A DNA stretch of 64,000 nt, from contig NZ_KB889965.1 in the NCBI RefSeq assembly GCF_000372865.1, positions 3,331,450-3,395,449 on the forward strand. Reading direction: 5' to 3'. How positions within the stretch are numbered: the first letter of the stretch is position 1; every line of letters starts with the position of its first letter. The notes under the pieces were generated by a model that was given only the letters and a program-made list of their open reading frames with translations, was not told the DNA's origin and did no database searches. This DNA comes from Methylosarcina fibrata AML-C10 (GTDB taxonomy: Bacteria; Pseudomonadota; Gammaproteobacteria; Methylococcales; Methylomonadaceae). This document shows, in pieces, positions 33,567 through 43,118 of this stretch. The position numbers and the translations under genes are program-made.

Positions 33567-36281
33567 ATGCCCGAACCGATACAAAAACGCCTGATTCTGG
33601 TCGACGGATCTTCCTTCATCTTCCGCGCCTACCATGCCCTGCCCCCGCTGACCAGCCCCAAGGGCATGACCACCAACGCGATCCTGGGCGTTTCCAACAT
33701 GCTGCGCAAGCTGATCGCGGACTATCATACTGATTACATCGCGGTCGTTTTCGACGCCCCCGGCAAAACCTTCCGCAACGAGCTGTTCGAGGCCTACAAA
33801 GCCCACCGCCCGCCGATGCCGGACGATCTCAGGGTGCAAATCGAGCCTCTTCACAACCTGGTCAGGCTCATGGGCCTACCGTTGATCATGGAGCCCGGCG
33901 TCGAGGCCGACGACGTCATGGGCGCTTTGGCCAAACAGGCCGTAGAGCAGGGCTTCGAGGTCATCATTTCCACCGGCGACAAGGACATGGCGCAACTGGT
34001 CAACGAACACATCATTCTGGAAAACACCATGTCGAACAGCCGCATGGACGTTCAGGGGGTGATCGAAAAATTCGGGGTCCGTCCGGACCAGATCGTCGAT
34101 TATCTGGCGCTGATGGGCGACAGCGTCGACAATATTCCGGGCGTGCCCAAGGTCGGGCCGAAAACGGCGGCCAAATGGCTGGAACAATACGGCACGCTGG
34201 AAAACCTGATGGCCTCGGCTGACGCGATCGGCGGCAAGATCGGCGAAAACCTGCGCAATGCGCTGAGCCAGTTGCCGATCTCGAAACAGCTCACCACGAT
34301 CAAATGCGATCTCGAGCTGGCCTTCGGCGTCGGCGACCTGAAACGCCGGCCCTGCGACTCCCCCCGGTTGAAAGAACTGTTACAGGAGCTGGGCTTCTCC
34401 TCGTGGCTGAAAACGCTCGAAAACGGCAACGACGGCATCGTTCCGGTCGCCAACGATGCGCCGAAAGACCAAGCCCCCGATTATGAAACCGTATTGACTC
34501 AGGAACAGTTCCGGCACTGGCTGAACCAATTGCAGCAGGCCGACCTGTTCGCCTTCGATACCGAAACCACCAGCCTCGATTACAGCAAGGCCCGAATCGT
34601 CGGCGTGTCGTTCGCGGTCGATCCCTACAAGGCTGCCTATGTGCCCCTGGCGCACGATTATCCGGGCGCTCCCGACCAGCTCGACCGGACGGAGGTCCTG
34701 GAACAACTCAGGCCGCTTTTGGAAAATCCGGACAAAGCCAAGCTCGGGCAGAACCTGAAATACGACATGCACGTGCTGGCGAACTACGGCATCGCGCTGA
34801 AGGGCATCGCGCACGATACGATGCTGGAATCCTACGTGCTCGACAGCACCGCCACCCGGCACAACATGGACGATCTGGCCAAGAAATACCTGGACGTCGA
34901 CACCATCCGCTATGAGGACGTCGCCGGCAAAGGCGCCAAGCAGATTCCGTTTCAGGAGGTGCCGATTGAACAGGCTAGCCCTTACGCCGCCGAGGACGCC
35001 GACATCACCCTGCGCCTGCACCGGACCCTGCTGCCGAAGCTGGAACAGCAGCCTTCCCTGCTGGCCCTGTATGCGGACATCGAAATGCCGCTGCTCAGCG
35101 TGCTGGCCCGGATCGAGCGCAACGGGGTGCTGATCGATACCGAGATGCTGGCCCGGCAAAGCCTGGAACTGGCCAGCCAGATTATTTCCATCGAACACCA
35201 TGCGCACGACCTGGCCGGCCATGCCTTCAACCTGGGCTCGCCGAAACAGATCCAGGAGATTTTATACGACCGGCTGAAACTGCCCGTCGTCCGGAAAACG
35301 CCCAAAGGCCAGCCGTCCACGGACGAATCGGTGCTGCAGGAGCTGGCCGTCGACTACCCCTTGCCCCGGCTGATCCTCGAACACCGGAGCCTGAGCAAGC
35401 TGAAGTCGACCTATATCGACAAACTGCCGCAGCAGGTCGACGACGGCACCGGCCGCATCCACACCTCGTACCATCAGGCCGTGGCCGCGACCGGAAGGCT
35501 TTCGTCCACCGATCCCAATCTGCAGAACATTCCGATCCGCAGCGAGGAAGGCCGGAAAATCCGGAAAGCCTTTATCGCGCCGAAAGGCTACAAAATCGTC
35601 GCCGCCGATTATTCCCAGATCGAACTGCGCATCATGGCGCATCTGTCGGGCGACGCCGGCTTGCTGAAAGCCTTCACCGACGGCGAGGACGTGCACCGCG
35701 CAACCGCCGCCGAAGTGTTCGGCGTGGCGCCGGATCAAGTCACTCACGACCTGCGCCGCTCCGCCAAAGCCATCAATTTCGGGCTCATTTACGGCATGTC
35801 CTCGTACGGCCTGGCGCAGCAACTGGGTTTGTCCCGAAATCAGGCGCAGACTTACATCGACCTGTATTTCGCGCGCTACCCCGACGTCAAGGCGTTCATG
35901 GACAACATCCGCACGCTCGCCCGCGACCAAGGCTACGTCGAAACCTTGTTCGGCCGGCGCCTGTATCTGCCGGACATCAATTCCCGCAACGCCTCCCAGC
36001 GCCAGTACGCCGAGCGCACCGCGATCAACGCCCCGATGCAGGGCACCGCGGCCGACATCATCAAGCGGGCGATGATCGCGGTCGACCGGTGGCTGCAGCA
36101 GGACAAGCCGGACGCGAAGATGATCATGCAGGTTCACGACGAGCTGGTGTTCGAGATCGCCGAGAACCAACTGGACGAATGCGCCACAGTGATCCAAAAC
36201 ATCATGGAGTCGGCGGCCCGTCTTAAAGTGCCTTTGGTCGTCGACGTCGGAGTCGGCGACAACTGGGATGAGGCGCATTAG
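33567..36281 (+). CDS. polA: DNA polymerase I
   Basis: The start is the ATG at 33567 (MPEPIQKRL), giving 904 residues. It has the N-terminal 5'-3' exonuclease (LILVDGSSFIFRAYHALPP, GDKDMAQLV, GDSVDNIPGVPKVGPKTA). The 3'-5' exonuclease domain retains acidic residues in FAFDTETTSLDY and in YAAEDADITLRL, so proofreading looks intact. The polymerase domain has ADYSQIELRIMAHLS, the O-helix RRSAKAINFGLIYGMS and QVHDELVFE. It acts in repair and Okazaki-fragment maturation. It is a standard chromosomal gene and a good anchor for the core backbone. Confidence 0.97.
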   Translation: MPEPIQKRLILVDGSSFIFRAYHALPPLTSPKGMTTNAILGVSNMLRKLIADYHTDYIAVVFDAPGKTFRNELFEAYKAHRPPMPDDLRVQIEPLHNLVRLMGLPLIMEPGVEADDVMGALAKQAVEQGFEVIISTGDKDMAQLVNEHIILENTMSNSRMDVQGVIEKFGVRPDQIVDYLALMGDSVDNIPGVPKVGPKTAAKWLEQYGTLENLMASADAIGGKIGENLRNALSQLPISKQLTTIKCDLELAFGVGDLKRRPCDSPRLKELLQELGFSSWLKTLENGNDGIVPVANDAPKDQAPDYETVLTQEQFRHWLNQLQQADLFAFDTETTSLDYSKARIVGVSFAVDPYKAAYVPLAHDYPGAPDQLDRTEVLEQLRPLLENPDKAKLGQNLKYDMHVLANYGIALKGIAHDTMLESYVLDSTATRHNMDDLAKKYLDVDTIRYEDVAGKGAKQIPFQEVPIEQASPYAAEDADITLRLHRTLLPKLEQQPSLLALYADIEMPLLSVLARIERNGVLIDTEMLARQSLELASQIISIEHHAHDLAGHAFNLGSPKQIQEILYDRLKLPVVRKTPKGQPSTDESVLQELAVDYPLPRLILEHRSLSKLKSTYIDKLPQQVDDGTGRIHTSYHQAVAATGRLSSTDPNLQNIPIRSEEGRKIRKAFIAPKGYKIVAADYSQIELRIMAHLSGDAGLLKAFTDGEDVHRATAAEVFGVAPDQVTHDLRRSAKAINFGLIYGMSSYGLAQQLGLSRNQAQTYIDLYFARYPDVKAFMDNIRTLARDQGYVETLFGRRLYLPDINSRNASQRQYAERTAINAPMQGTAADIIKRAMIAVDRWLQQDKPDAKMIMQVHDELVFEIAENQLDECATVIQNIMESAARLKVPLVVDVGVGDNWDEAH

Positions 36282-36416
36282 ATCACTGGTTTATTTATCA
36301 TGGATAAAATGTTGGAAAATCTGCATTGAAGGCAAATCATTGAGAATCAAACACAAAAATATGTACGTTAGCCAGATCTGTTATGATTAATTTTTTAGGC
36401 GCCAAGGAGACAGAGC

Positions 36417-37484
36417 ATGCTGTTTAAAGTCAGCGAAAATGAAAAATCGTTGTCCGCCGTCAAATCTGACTGGCGGCCAAAGGAGCTTCAATTAGAAGCA
36501 CTTTTGGTATCCCCGGCAGACGACGCATCCGCGCAGATTCTATCGGAGGCAGTATTCGGAGAGCCCCTGCTCCTCATCAGTAATCAAGTTCGTACAAGGA
36601 CTCAAAAGCGTGCTGATATCCTTGCCTTGGATCGTGGTGGTAATGCCGTAATAATTGAGCTAAAGCGGGATTTCGGACAGCTTGGAGTTGAAACCCAAGC
36701 ATTACAGTATCTTTCTGATTTCTCAATCTATAAAGGCGAAGCATTCTTGTCGAGATTCGCGCCCACGGCCTCCCAGCGAGGAGACATTCAAAGTTTCTTG
36801 GGGAATGAACCCCGCGTAGAAGACGTCAACAAGAACCCTCGTATCATCCTTGTTGCCAGAGCTTTTGACGAAACTGTGTTTTCTCTGGGTGAATGGCTCA
36901 GTTCGAAGGGTGTTTCCTTTCGATGCATAGCATATACGCCGGTTGCTGTCGGATCGGAGAAGTTCGTTTCGTTTTCAGTCGCCTTTGATCGTTCGGTTGC
37001 CGCACTATTCGCACTAAAGTTTTCGGCTGCCGCGCGCGAGCCTGGCTTTTTTTGGCACAACATTGCTAGAGCAGACGAGTCTTGGTGGCGATTTCTTGTG
37101 AACGCTGGCCAGATTCCCGCATGCTTTGACGACTCTCCGGGGGATCAGGGAGAAAAAATCCTAAACCGATATATTGGTGGCGACATTGTAGTTGCGTATG
37201 CTAAAGGATACGGAGCCGTCGGTTGGGGCGAGGTGCTCCCCGGCAACACCTACCGACTGTTAGAAATTGGATCGACAGGCGATTTTCTGAAGGGATGCTG
37301 TTTGCATCGATTGTCAGTTCGTTGGCGAGCGGTTGCCGAGAAACTCAATGACGCCCTCCCCGCTGAATATATTCGAAATGAGTTTGGCATCTACCATCCC
37401 ATCAGTACTTCCGTTTCCATGAGCTCGGAGAGTGGCAAGCGTTTGATTGCGGTCCTTTCGGAACGGTTTGGTGCCTTGCAATGA
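36417..37484 (+). CDS. NucS/DUF91-like PD-(D/E)XK nuclease
   Basis: A 355-residue protein with a good ribosome site (AAGGAGA, 36404-36410). After an N-terminal helical part comes the nuclease core: RTRTQKRADILALDR with D67, then NAVIIELKRDFG with E81 and K83, and a Gln-rich helix (VETQALQYLSDFS). This arrangement is shared with NucS/DUF91-type endonucleases. The C-terminal 200 residues are not assigned. It stands alone between polA and a HicBA pair, a typical spot for acquired defence-type genes, but a role in repair is equally possible. Confidence 0.72.
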   Translation: MLFKVSENEKSLSAVKSDWRPKELQLEALLVSPADDASAQILSEAVFGEPLLLISNQVRTRTQKRADILALDRGGNAVIIELKRDFGQLGVETQALQYLSDFSIYKGEAFLSRFAPTASQRGDIQSFLGNEPRVEDVNKNPRIILVARAFDETVFSLGEWLSSKGVSFRCIAYTPVAVGSEKFVSFSVAFDRSVAALFALKFSAAAREPGFFWHNIARADESWWRFLVNAGQIPACFDDSPGDQGEKILNRYIGGDIVVAYAKGYGAVGWGEVLPGNTYRLLEIGSTGDFLKGCCLHRLSVRWRAVAEKLNDALPAEYIRNEFGIYHPISTSVSMSSESGKRLIAVLSERFGALQ

Positions 37485-37527
37485 GGGCGCAAAGGGCGGG
37501 GGCGGGTCTTGCATTCAATGTCCGTAG

Positions 37528-37552
37528 GATGCGGTAAGGAACGAACCGCATC
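37528..37552. repeat. REP-like hairpin
   Basis: The arms GATGCGGT and ACCGCATC enclose AAGGAACGA. This form is common in REP-type extragenic repeats. It lies just downstream of the nuclease gene, where it could end transcription. Confidence 0.55.
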
Positions 37553-37761
37553 GTTCGCGATTAATACCTTTAAAGGGCACAAGGGTTTTTATCGTCACCG
37601 CATGCTACAGCCCCCATTATCCATAATCTTCAAAAGCGTAAACATATAAAAATTGAGCAAATTAGGGTCAGTTACTTATAATCGAATTCAGCTTGACCAT
37701 TGGGACAAGTTATCCTTGTCTTCAAGCCCTTCAATCCCTACATTATTAATGGAGAAAATCC

Positions 37762-37968
37762 ATGGAACTCTCAGCAGTTTTAATGCCGTCCCCCGAAGGA
37801 GGTTATGTCGCCTTCAATCCGGAAACCGGCACGACAACACAAGGTGAAACCGTTGAAGAAGCGTTAAGCAATCTGCGTGAAGCGACCGAACTTTATCTCG
37901 AAGAATTTCCTCTTACCATCGCCGGACGCCCTTTGCTGACCTCATTCCAAGTACCGGAACATGCCTAA
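37762..37968 (+). CDS. hicB: HicB-type antitoxin
   Basis: A 68-residue protein with the partial RNase H-like HicB fold. It reads SAVLMPSPEGGYVAFNPE, then GETVEEALSNLREATELYL and a short C-terminal tail without a separate HTH. It is expected to bind and inhibit the HicA toxin encoded directly downstream, whose start it overlaps by 8 bp. The order antitoxin then toxin is the reverse of the most common hicAB layout but is well known. A GGAG ribosome site precedes the ATG. Confidence 0.88.
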   Translation: MELSAVLMPSPEGGYVAFNPETGTTTQGETVEEALSNLREATELYLEEFPLTIAGRPLLTSFQVPEHA

Positions 37969-38182
37969 ATTGCCGGTTGTATCGGGAGCCGATGTTGTGC
38001 GAACGTTGCAGCGATTGGGGTTCGTGATTGCACGTCAACGTGGCAGCCATATCGTAATGCGGCGCGGCTCCTCAGGTTGCGTCGTGCCAAACCACGTCGA
38101 ATTAAAAGCCGGTACGCTGAGCGGGGTTCTGAAACAAGCGGGCGTTTCCGTCGATGAATTCGTCGAGGCGCTCCATGCTTAA
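37961..38182 (+). CDS. hicA: HicA-type mRNA interferase toxin
   Basis: A 73-residue double-stranded-RNA-binding-fold toxin. It has the typical SGADVVRTLQRLGFVIARQRGSHIVMRR, where the His in GSH is the catalytic residue, and ends with LKAGTLSGVLKQAGVSVDEF. It cleaves mRNA when free of HicB. The gene overlaps the antitoxin gene by 8 bp, indicating coupled translation. It looks intact. Confidence 0.92.
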   Translation: MPKLPVVSGADVVRTLQRLGFVIARQRGSHIVMRRGSSGCVVPNHVELKAGTLSGVLKQAGVSVDEFVEALHA

Positions 38183-38269
38183 CCATGCGCTCCGGCCACA
38201 TTCGAAGTCGACCCTATTCTCCTACGTTGTTATAGAGGATTCCGGCAGAATCCTTCGGCGGGAAAGAGC

Positions 38270-38974
38270 ATGAGCAAGAACAGCCCCCACGGCTATGCCT
38301 ATTATCGCCGTTATCTGCTGGGGCTCGCTGCGCTTTTCACGATCGAATGGGTTGTCCTGGCCATTCACCCCAAGCATCGCACCGATTGGCTACTGGAGAA
38401 CATCCTGGTCGTCTTCGTCGCCATCGGTCTCGTTTTCAGCTATCGCCACCTGCTTTTCTCGCGCCTGTCCTATACGATGATCTTTCTGTTCCTTGCCCTG
38501 CACGAGATCGGCGCTCATTACAGTTATTCCGAAGTGCCTTACGACGTTTGGTTCGAACGCCTGACCGGCCATTCCCAGAATGAATTGATGGGCTGGGAGC
38601 GCAACCATTTCGACCGGCTGATGCACTTTTTATACGGACTTTTGCTGGCTTATCCGATGCGTTCGGTCTATCTCCGGGTGGCGGCTGTCCGAGGATTTTG
38701 GGGTTACTCCCTCCCTCTGAGTTTTATCATGGCGACGTCCATGGTTTACGAACTGATCGAATGGGGCGCCGCGCTCCTGTTCGGCGGTCCCCTCGCCCAG
38801 GATTACGTGGGCAGCCAGGGCGATCCCTGGGATGCGCAAAAAGACATGGCGCTGGCGGCTTTAGGCGCTTTGATTACGATCGTCTGTACCGGGGTCATCA
38901 ACAAGGTTCGCCGCCGCGATTTCGCCGGAGAATGGGCGGAGAGTTTGAGGGTTAAGCGGAAAGCGCCGCTGTAG
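38270..38974 (+). CDS. DUF2238 family inner-membrane protein (YjdF-like)
   Basis: A 234-residue protein with about six hydrophobic segments. The conserved motif HEIGAHYSYSEVPYD between segments 3 and 4, together with RNHFDRLMHFLYGLLLAYP and the later YVGSQGDPWDAQKDMALA, matches the DUF2238/YjdF family. The conserved His, Asp and Glu residues suggest a metal site near the membrane surface. No function is established. It is monocistronic and followed by a strong hairpin. Confidence 0.88.
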   Translation: MSKNSPHGYAYYRRYLLGLAALFTIEWVVLAIHPKHRTDWLLENILVVFVAIGLVFSYRHLLFSRLSYTMIFLFLALHEIGAHYSYSEVPYDVWFERLTGHSQNELMGWERNHFDRLMHFLYGLLLAYPMRSVYLRVAAVRGFWGYSLPLSFIMATSMVYELIEWGAALLFGGPLAQDYVGSQGDPWDAQKDMALAALGALITIVCTGVINKVRRRDFAGEWAESLRVKRKAPL

Positions 38975-38987
38975 CAAGAAAACCTCA

Positions 38988-39035
38988 AGCTCGCGTAGGT
39001 CCGATTACGCGGCGCTAATCGGACCTACGCGAGCT
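38988..39035. terminator. 48-bp hairpin with 20-bp perfect arms
   Basis: The arms AGCTCGCGTAGGTCCGATTA (38988-39007) and its complement (39016-39035) flank an 8-base loop. It has the form of a mobile extragenic palindrome and probably also ends transcription of the upstream gene. Confidence 0.75.
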
Positions 39036-39120
39036 AGTCGTTCAGCGAATTTTGCTATGTTCCGCCGCTGAAATGCAGCGTTGGGAATCCGTCAGTCACA
39101 CTAATCCAAGCAGAGGCGTC

Positions 39121-40479
39121 ATGGATCGCATGTACAGAATATTGCTCAGGTCCATTCTCATGGTCAACTGCGCCACAGGCTCCGCTGTGCTTGCCCAGGA
39201 CGCACAGCCGACCGCGGTCCTATTCGAGAATGTACACATCTTCAACGGCAAGGCGAGCACGCTGTCCGCCCCATCCAATGTGCTCGTGCGCGGGAACAAG
39301 ATCGAGAAGATCTCCACCGAGGCGCTTGACGTCGATCGCCGTGCCGACATCCACGTCATCGAGGGCGGCGGTCGAACGCTGATGCCCGGACTGATCGATG
39401 CGCACTGGCACGCTATGATGGCGGCGGTGTCGCTGAATGTGGCGCTGACGGCCGATATCGGTTACATCAATCTGCTGGCGGCCCAGCAGTCACAGGCAAC
39501 GTTGATGCGCGGCTTCACCAGTGTGCGCGACGTAGCCGGCCCCAGTTTCGGCCTCAAGCGTGCTATCGACGGGGGCGTGGCAATTGGTCCACGCATCTGG
39601 CCTTCTGGCGCCATGATCTCGCAGACCAGCGGCCACGGCGACTTCCGCCTCCTTTATGAGATTCCGGCTGCACGCAACGCTCCGCTGAGCCACTTGGAGC
39701 AGCTCAACGTCGGGATCATCGCCGATGGTGCGGACGAAGTTCTCAAGCGGGCGCGCGAGCAGTTGATGCTGGGAGCGAGCCAATTGAAGCTGGCGGCCGG
39801 CGGGGGCGTCGCCTCTCACTACGATCCGATCGACGCCAGCCAATATACCGAAGCCGAGTTCCGTGCCGCGGTCGAGGCTGCCGAAAATTGGGGCACTTAC
39901 GTCACTGTGCATGCGTATACGCCGCGCGCCATCCAGATGGCAATCCGCAGCGGAGTGAAATGCGTCGAGCACGGGCAGTTGATGGACGAGGCCACGGCGA
40001 AGCTGATGGCCAAGAAAGGCGTCTGGCTCAGCATCCAACCGTTCCTGGACGATGAGGACGCGAATCCGTACCCGGAGGGTTCGGTCAACCGGATCAACCA
40101 GCTCGCGGTGAGCAAGGGCACGGATACGGCCTACGGGTTCGCCAGAAAGTACAAGCTTAAGACCGCCTGGGGCACCGATGTTCTGTACAGCGCGACGAGT
40201 GCTGCCCGTCAGGGCGCCCGACTCGCGAAGATGGTGCGTTGGTACACGCCTGGCGAAGTGTTGGCGATGGCGACGAGTGCGAATGCGGAGCTCCTGGCGA
40301 TGTCGGGCCCGCGTAATCCGTATCCGGGCAAGCTGGGCGTTGTGGAGGAAGGTGCGCTGGCAGATCTGCTGCTGGTGGACGGCGATCCGATCGCGAACAT
40401 CAATCTGGTCGCAGACCCGGAAAGGAAATTCGTCGTCATCATGAAGGACGGCAAGATTTACAAGAACATTATCCAATGA
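39121..40479 (+). CDS. Exported amidohydrolase
   Basis: The start at 39121 (MDRMYRILLRS) gives 452 residues and puts a signal peptide ending near AVLAQDA at the N-terminus; an earlier in-frame start adds 23 unlikely residues. The metal-dependent hydrolase core shows H-x-H in LIDAHWHAMMA, a candidate bridging Lys in SQLKLAAGGG, His in VTVHAYT and VEHGQLM, and Asp in WGTDVLYS. This is the layout of prolidase/imidazolonepropionase-like amidohydrolases. The substrate is unknown. It sits between a mobile palindrome and modE with no partner gene, which hints at acquisition. Confidence 0.83.
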   Translation: MDRMYRILLRSILMVNCATGSAVLAQDAQPTAVLFENVHIFNGKASTLSAPSNVLVRGNKIEKISTEALDVDRRADIHVIEGGGRTLMPGLIDAHWHAMMAAVSLNVALTADIGYINLLAAQQSQATLMRGFTSVRDVAGPSFGLKRAIDGGVAIGPRIWPSGAMISQTSGHGDFRLLYEIPAARNAPLSHLEQLNVGIIADGADEVLKRAREQLMLGASQLKLAAGGGVASHYDPIDASQYTEAEFRAAVEAAENWGTYVTVHAYTPRAIQMAIRSGVKCVEHGQLMDEATAKLMAKKGVWLSIQPFLDDEDANPYPEGSVNRINQLAVSKGTDTAYGFARKYKLKTAWGTDVLYSATSAARQGARLAKMVRWYTPGEVLAMATSANAELLAMSGPRNPYPGKLGVVEEGALADLLLVDGDPIANINLVADPERKFVVIMKDGKIYKNIIQ

Positions 40480-40581
40480 CGCCCAACAAGGGAGTGAAGC
40501 TGACGGTTTCCAGCGTTTGCTCGTGCCGAGCTTCCGCTTCCAGCCGCAGCACACGCCTAGCCTGCTTCGCTCGAACCCACA

Positions 40582-41400
40582 TCATGCCGGCTTGACCCCT
40601 AAAATCGGCGTATGAGCCTTGAAAGCCGCGCAAACCGGTATGCCGGGCGCAAGTCCCAGATTTTTCAGGCTTTGCCGGGTGACCATCGCGGCCAGAATTT
40701 CACCGCCGGGCAGTAAAACGATGACTTCCGAATCCGCGCTGTCCTGTTGAATGCGCATGACTTTGCCGAACAGTCGATTGCGGGCCGAGAGCTTCTCGAA
40801 GCCGGGGCCGGCCAACAGCAGGACGTCGGCGCTGTTGATCATCAAAACCGCATCGTCGCCGACTGCGATGGCCAGTTTCTCAAGCGAAGCCGAATTCACG
40901 GCAGCGACGATTTTCTCCCCGCCTTTCGTGCGCACCATCACTTGCGCCTCCTCTTCTTTCCGATCGATCCGGATCACTCGGCCGAAAAGCTGATTTCGAG
41001 TGCTGGTCCTGACCGCCAGACGCTGAAGAAGCAGCACGGTAGCGGGATCCTCGGCCAGGCTGCGGTTCAATTCGGCGATAAATTCCTGATGTCGCCGCTC
41101 CAGGCGGGCAAACAACGCCAGCAGCGCCTGTCCGGCCGGAGTCAACACGGTCCCTCCGCCCTTGCTGCCGCCAATAGCGGTAGTCAACAAGGGCTGCGGC
41201 GCGCCGTTGCTGGCTCGTTCCAGCATCTGCCAGGCTCCCTTGTAGCTCAAGCCGACTTGCTTGGCGGCCTGATTGATCGATCCGTTTTGCTCGATCGCTT
41301 TCAGCAGTTCGATCATGCGGTTGTCCAGCAATCCCGCCAGCCGTAATTCGCCTTCTATCCATCGGCAGGATGAGTCGTCACTCGGTTTCATGGTATCCAA
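40582..41400 (-). CDS. modE: Molybdate-responsive regulator ModE
   Basis: A 272-residue protein. The N-terminal winged helix (NRMIELLKAIEQNGSINQAAK, VGLSYKGAWQMLERA) is the ModE DNA-binding domain, with the GGSKGGGTVLTPAGQALL segment typical of it. Two C-terminal TOBE/Mop domains follow (STRNQLFGRVIRI and SARNRLFGKVMRI) and bind molybdate. With molybdate bound it represses the transport operon that faces it. The gene is divergent from the porin-modABC operon, and a palindrome matching the ModE site lies between them. Confidence 0.94.
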   Translation of the reverse strand: MDTMKPSDDSSCRWIEGELRLAGLLDNRMIELLKAIEQNGSINQAAKQVGLSYKGAWQMLERASNGAPQPLLTTAIGGSKGGGTVLTPAGQALLALFARLERRHQEFIAELNRSLAEDPATVLLLQRLAVRTSTRNQLFGRVIRIDRKEEEAQVMVRTKGGEKIVAAVNSASLEKLAIAVGDDAVLMINSADVLLLAGPGFEKLSARNRLFGKVMRIQQDSADSEVIVLLPGGEILAAMVTRQSLKNLGLAPGIPVCAAFKAHTPILGVKPA

Positions 41401-41451
41401 CTGAAAAAATATAAGACGATTGTTTCATATTCAAAAACCGTTTGTCGCAAA

Positions 41452-41484
41452 ATATCGTTATATATTTTGATACATAACGATATA
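41452..41484 (+). promoter_or_regulatory. ModE operator
   Basis: The half-sites ATCGTTATATA and TACATAACGAT are arranged as an inverted repeat with a 6-base centre, and the symmetry extends a few bases further out. This matches the known ModE site type (CGTTATATA...TACATAACG). It lies in the 180-bp gap between modE and the porin gene, where it can repress the operon and possibly modE itself. Confidence 0.87.
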
Positions 41485-41580
41485 TACTAGCGCTCCTTCA
41501 ACGGGCAACTGCTTGGAAAAACCTTTTTGAAATCGACTACCACGCAAACGGCGTTTGACGCTCATAAAAGACAGACCTTC

Positions 41581-43083
41581 ATGACTCTTCAAAACGAATC
41601 AATCAAAATTCCCTGTTTTCCCCGTTCAATCGGTCTGATCGTGGCTTCCGCCGGATTGATCTCCCATTTCGGCACGGCCCATGCGGCGGAAGCAAAGAAA
41701 AGCTATTCGATGCCGCCGTTTGCCCCGTTCGAGAGTCAGATGAACGATGTCTTGCTGGGTTCGTACAAATACGAAAAACCGGTCTGGAATCTGCACGATA
41801 CGTTGGGTTTGCCCGAATGGCTGTCCATGTCGCTCGAACAGCGCACGCGCTACGAAACGATGGACGGCTGCTTCAAGGCCGGCTGCCAGGGCGGCGACCA
41901 ACAAATTCCGATGCAGATCGATCTGTGGCTGGAAGCCCGTTTCGGCCATTGGCGGGCCGGAGGCGAATTTCTCGATGCGCGCCAGTTCGGCGCCGACGAA
42001 GGATCGCAAATCAACAATACCCACGTCGACGAGGCCGATTTCATCCAGGGCTACGTCGCCTGGGCCGATCAAAACGTGATGAACAGCGGCCTGGGCGTCG
42101 AGGCAATCGCCGGACGGCAGACGCTCAACCTCGGCAGCCGCCGTCTGGTCGCGCGGAATAACATGCGCAACACGATCAACACGTTCGACGGCTTCAGGCT
42201 CCGGATCGTCGATTACAACCACTGGCAGTTCAACGCGTTCGTGACCAAGCCGGTCGGCCGCTATCCGAACGATTCGGAGCAATTGCTCGATCACTTCCAC
42301 AGCTTCGACGAACCCGAAGAGCAAATCTGGTTTTCCGGCGGCTTCCTGGAGGTCTACGATCTGCCCGGCAAAATCAACGCCGAACTGTACTTGTACCATC
42401 TCGATGAAGGCGACCGCAAGCGGAATCCTACCAACAATCGCCGCTATTTCACGCCGGGCATGCGTTTTTACGTCAAACCCGCGAAAGGAAGTTTCGACTT
42501 TCAAAGCGAAACCATCGGCCAGTGGGGCACGGTCCGGTCGTCAAAAAGTTCCGACAAGGATCTCGATCATTCGGCCTGGTATCAGCATCTCGACATCGGC
42601 TATACCTTCGAGATGCCCTGGTCGCCGCGTTTGGCGGTCGAGTACGACTACGCCAGCGGCGACCACGATCCGAACGACGATAAGGATCAACGCTTCGACA
42701 CCTTGTTCGGCGCGCGCCGCTTCGATTTCGGCCCGACCGGCATGTACGGCGCCTTTGCCCGCAGCAATATCAATACACCGGGCATGCGGCTGGGCTTTTC
42801 GCCGCGCCCGGAAGTGCAGGCGTTTATCGGGCACCGCTTGTTCTGGCTGGCCGAAGACAAGGATGCCTGGACCACGGCCAATCTGCGCGACCGGACCGGC
42901 AACACCAGCCCTTTCATCGGACAGCAGGTGGAACTGTCAGCACGTTACGACTTCAACAGCAGCCTGAACTTCGAGGCCGGCTGGGCGCATCTGTTCAAAG
43001 GTGCCTTCGCCAAGGAAACAGCCAATGCGCCGGACGGTAAGGATATCGATTATTTCTATATGCAAAGCCTGTTCCGATTCTGA
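41581..43083 (+). CDS. Alginate-export-like outer-membrane porin in the molybdate operon
   Basis: A 500-residue protein with a Sec signal peptide ending near HFGTAHA. The body has the alternating aromatic/charged pattern of a large beta-barrel and ends in Phe (SLFRF), the outer-membrane insertion signal. Segments such as LSMSLEQRTRYETMDG, AIAGRQTLNLGSRRLVARNN and FNAFVTKPVGRY match the alginate_exp porin family. It is the first gene after the ModE site, 35 bp ahead of modA. The position argues for a role in molybdate entry across the outer membrane rather than alginate export, as an inference from context. Confidence 0.85.
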   Translation: MTLQNESIKIPCFPRSIGLIVASAGLISHFGTAHAAEAKKSYSMPPFAPFESQMNDVLLGSYKYEKPVWNLHDTLGLPEWLSMSLEQRTRYETMDGCFKAGCQGGDQQIPMQIDLWLEARFGHWRAGGEFLDARQFGADEGSQINNTHVDEADFIQGYVAWADQNVMNSGLGVEAIAGRQTLNLGSRRLVARNNMRNTINTFDGFRLRIVDYNHWQFNAFVTKPVGRYPNDSEQLLDHFHSFDEPEEQIWFSGGFLEVYDLPGKINAELYLYHLDEGDRKRNPTNNRRYFTPGMRFYVKPAKGSFDFQSETIGQWGTVRSSKSSDKDLDHSAWYQHLDIGYTFEMPWSPRLAVEYDYASGDHDPNDDKDQRFDTLFGARRFDFGPTGMYGAFARSNINTPGMRLGFSPRPEVQAFIGHRLFWLAEDKDAWTTANLRDRTGNTSPFIGQQVELSARYDFNSSLNFEAGWAHLFKGAFAKETANAPDGKDIDYFYMQSLFRF

Positions 43084-43118
43084 GCCCTTGCAGCCATCTT
43101 TTACTTAAATTTAGGAGC

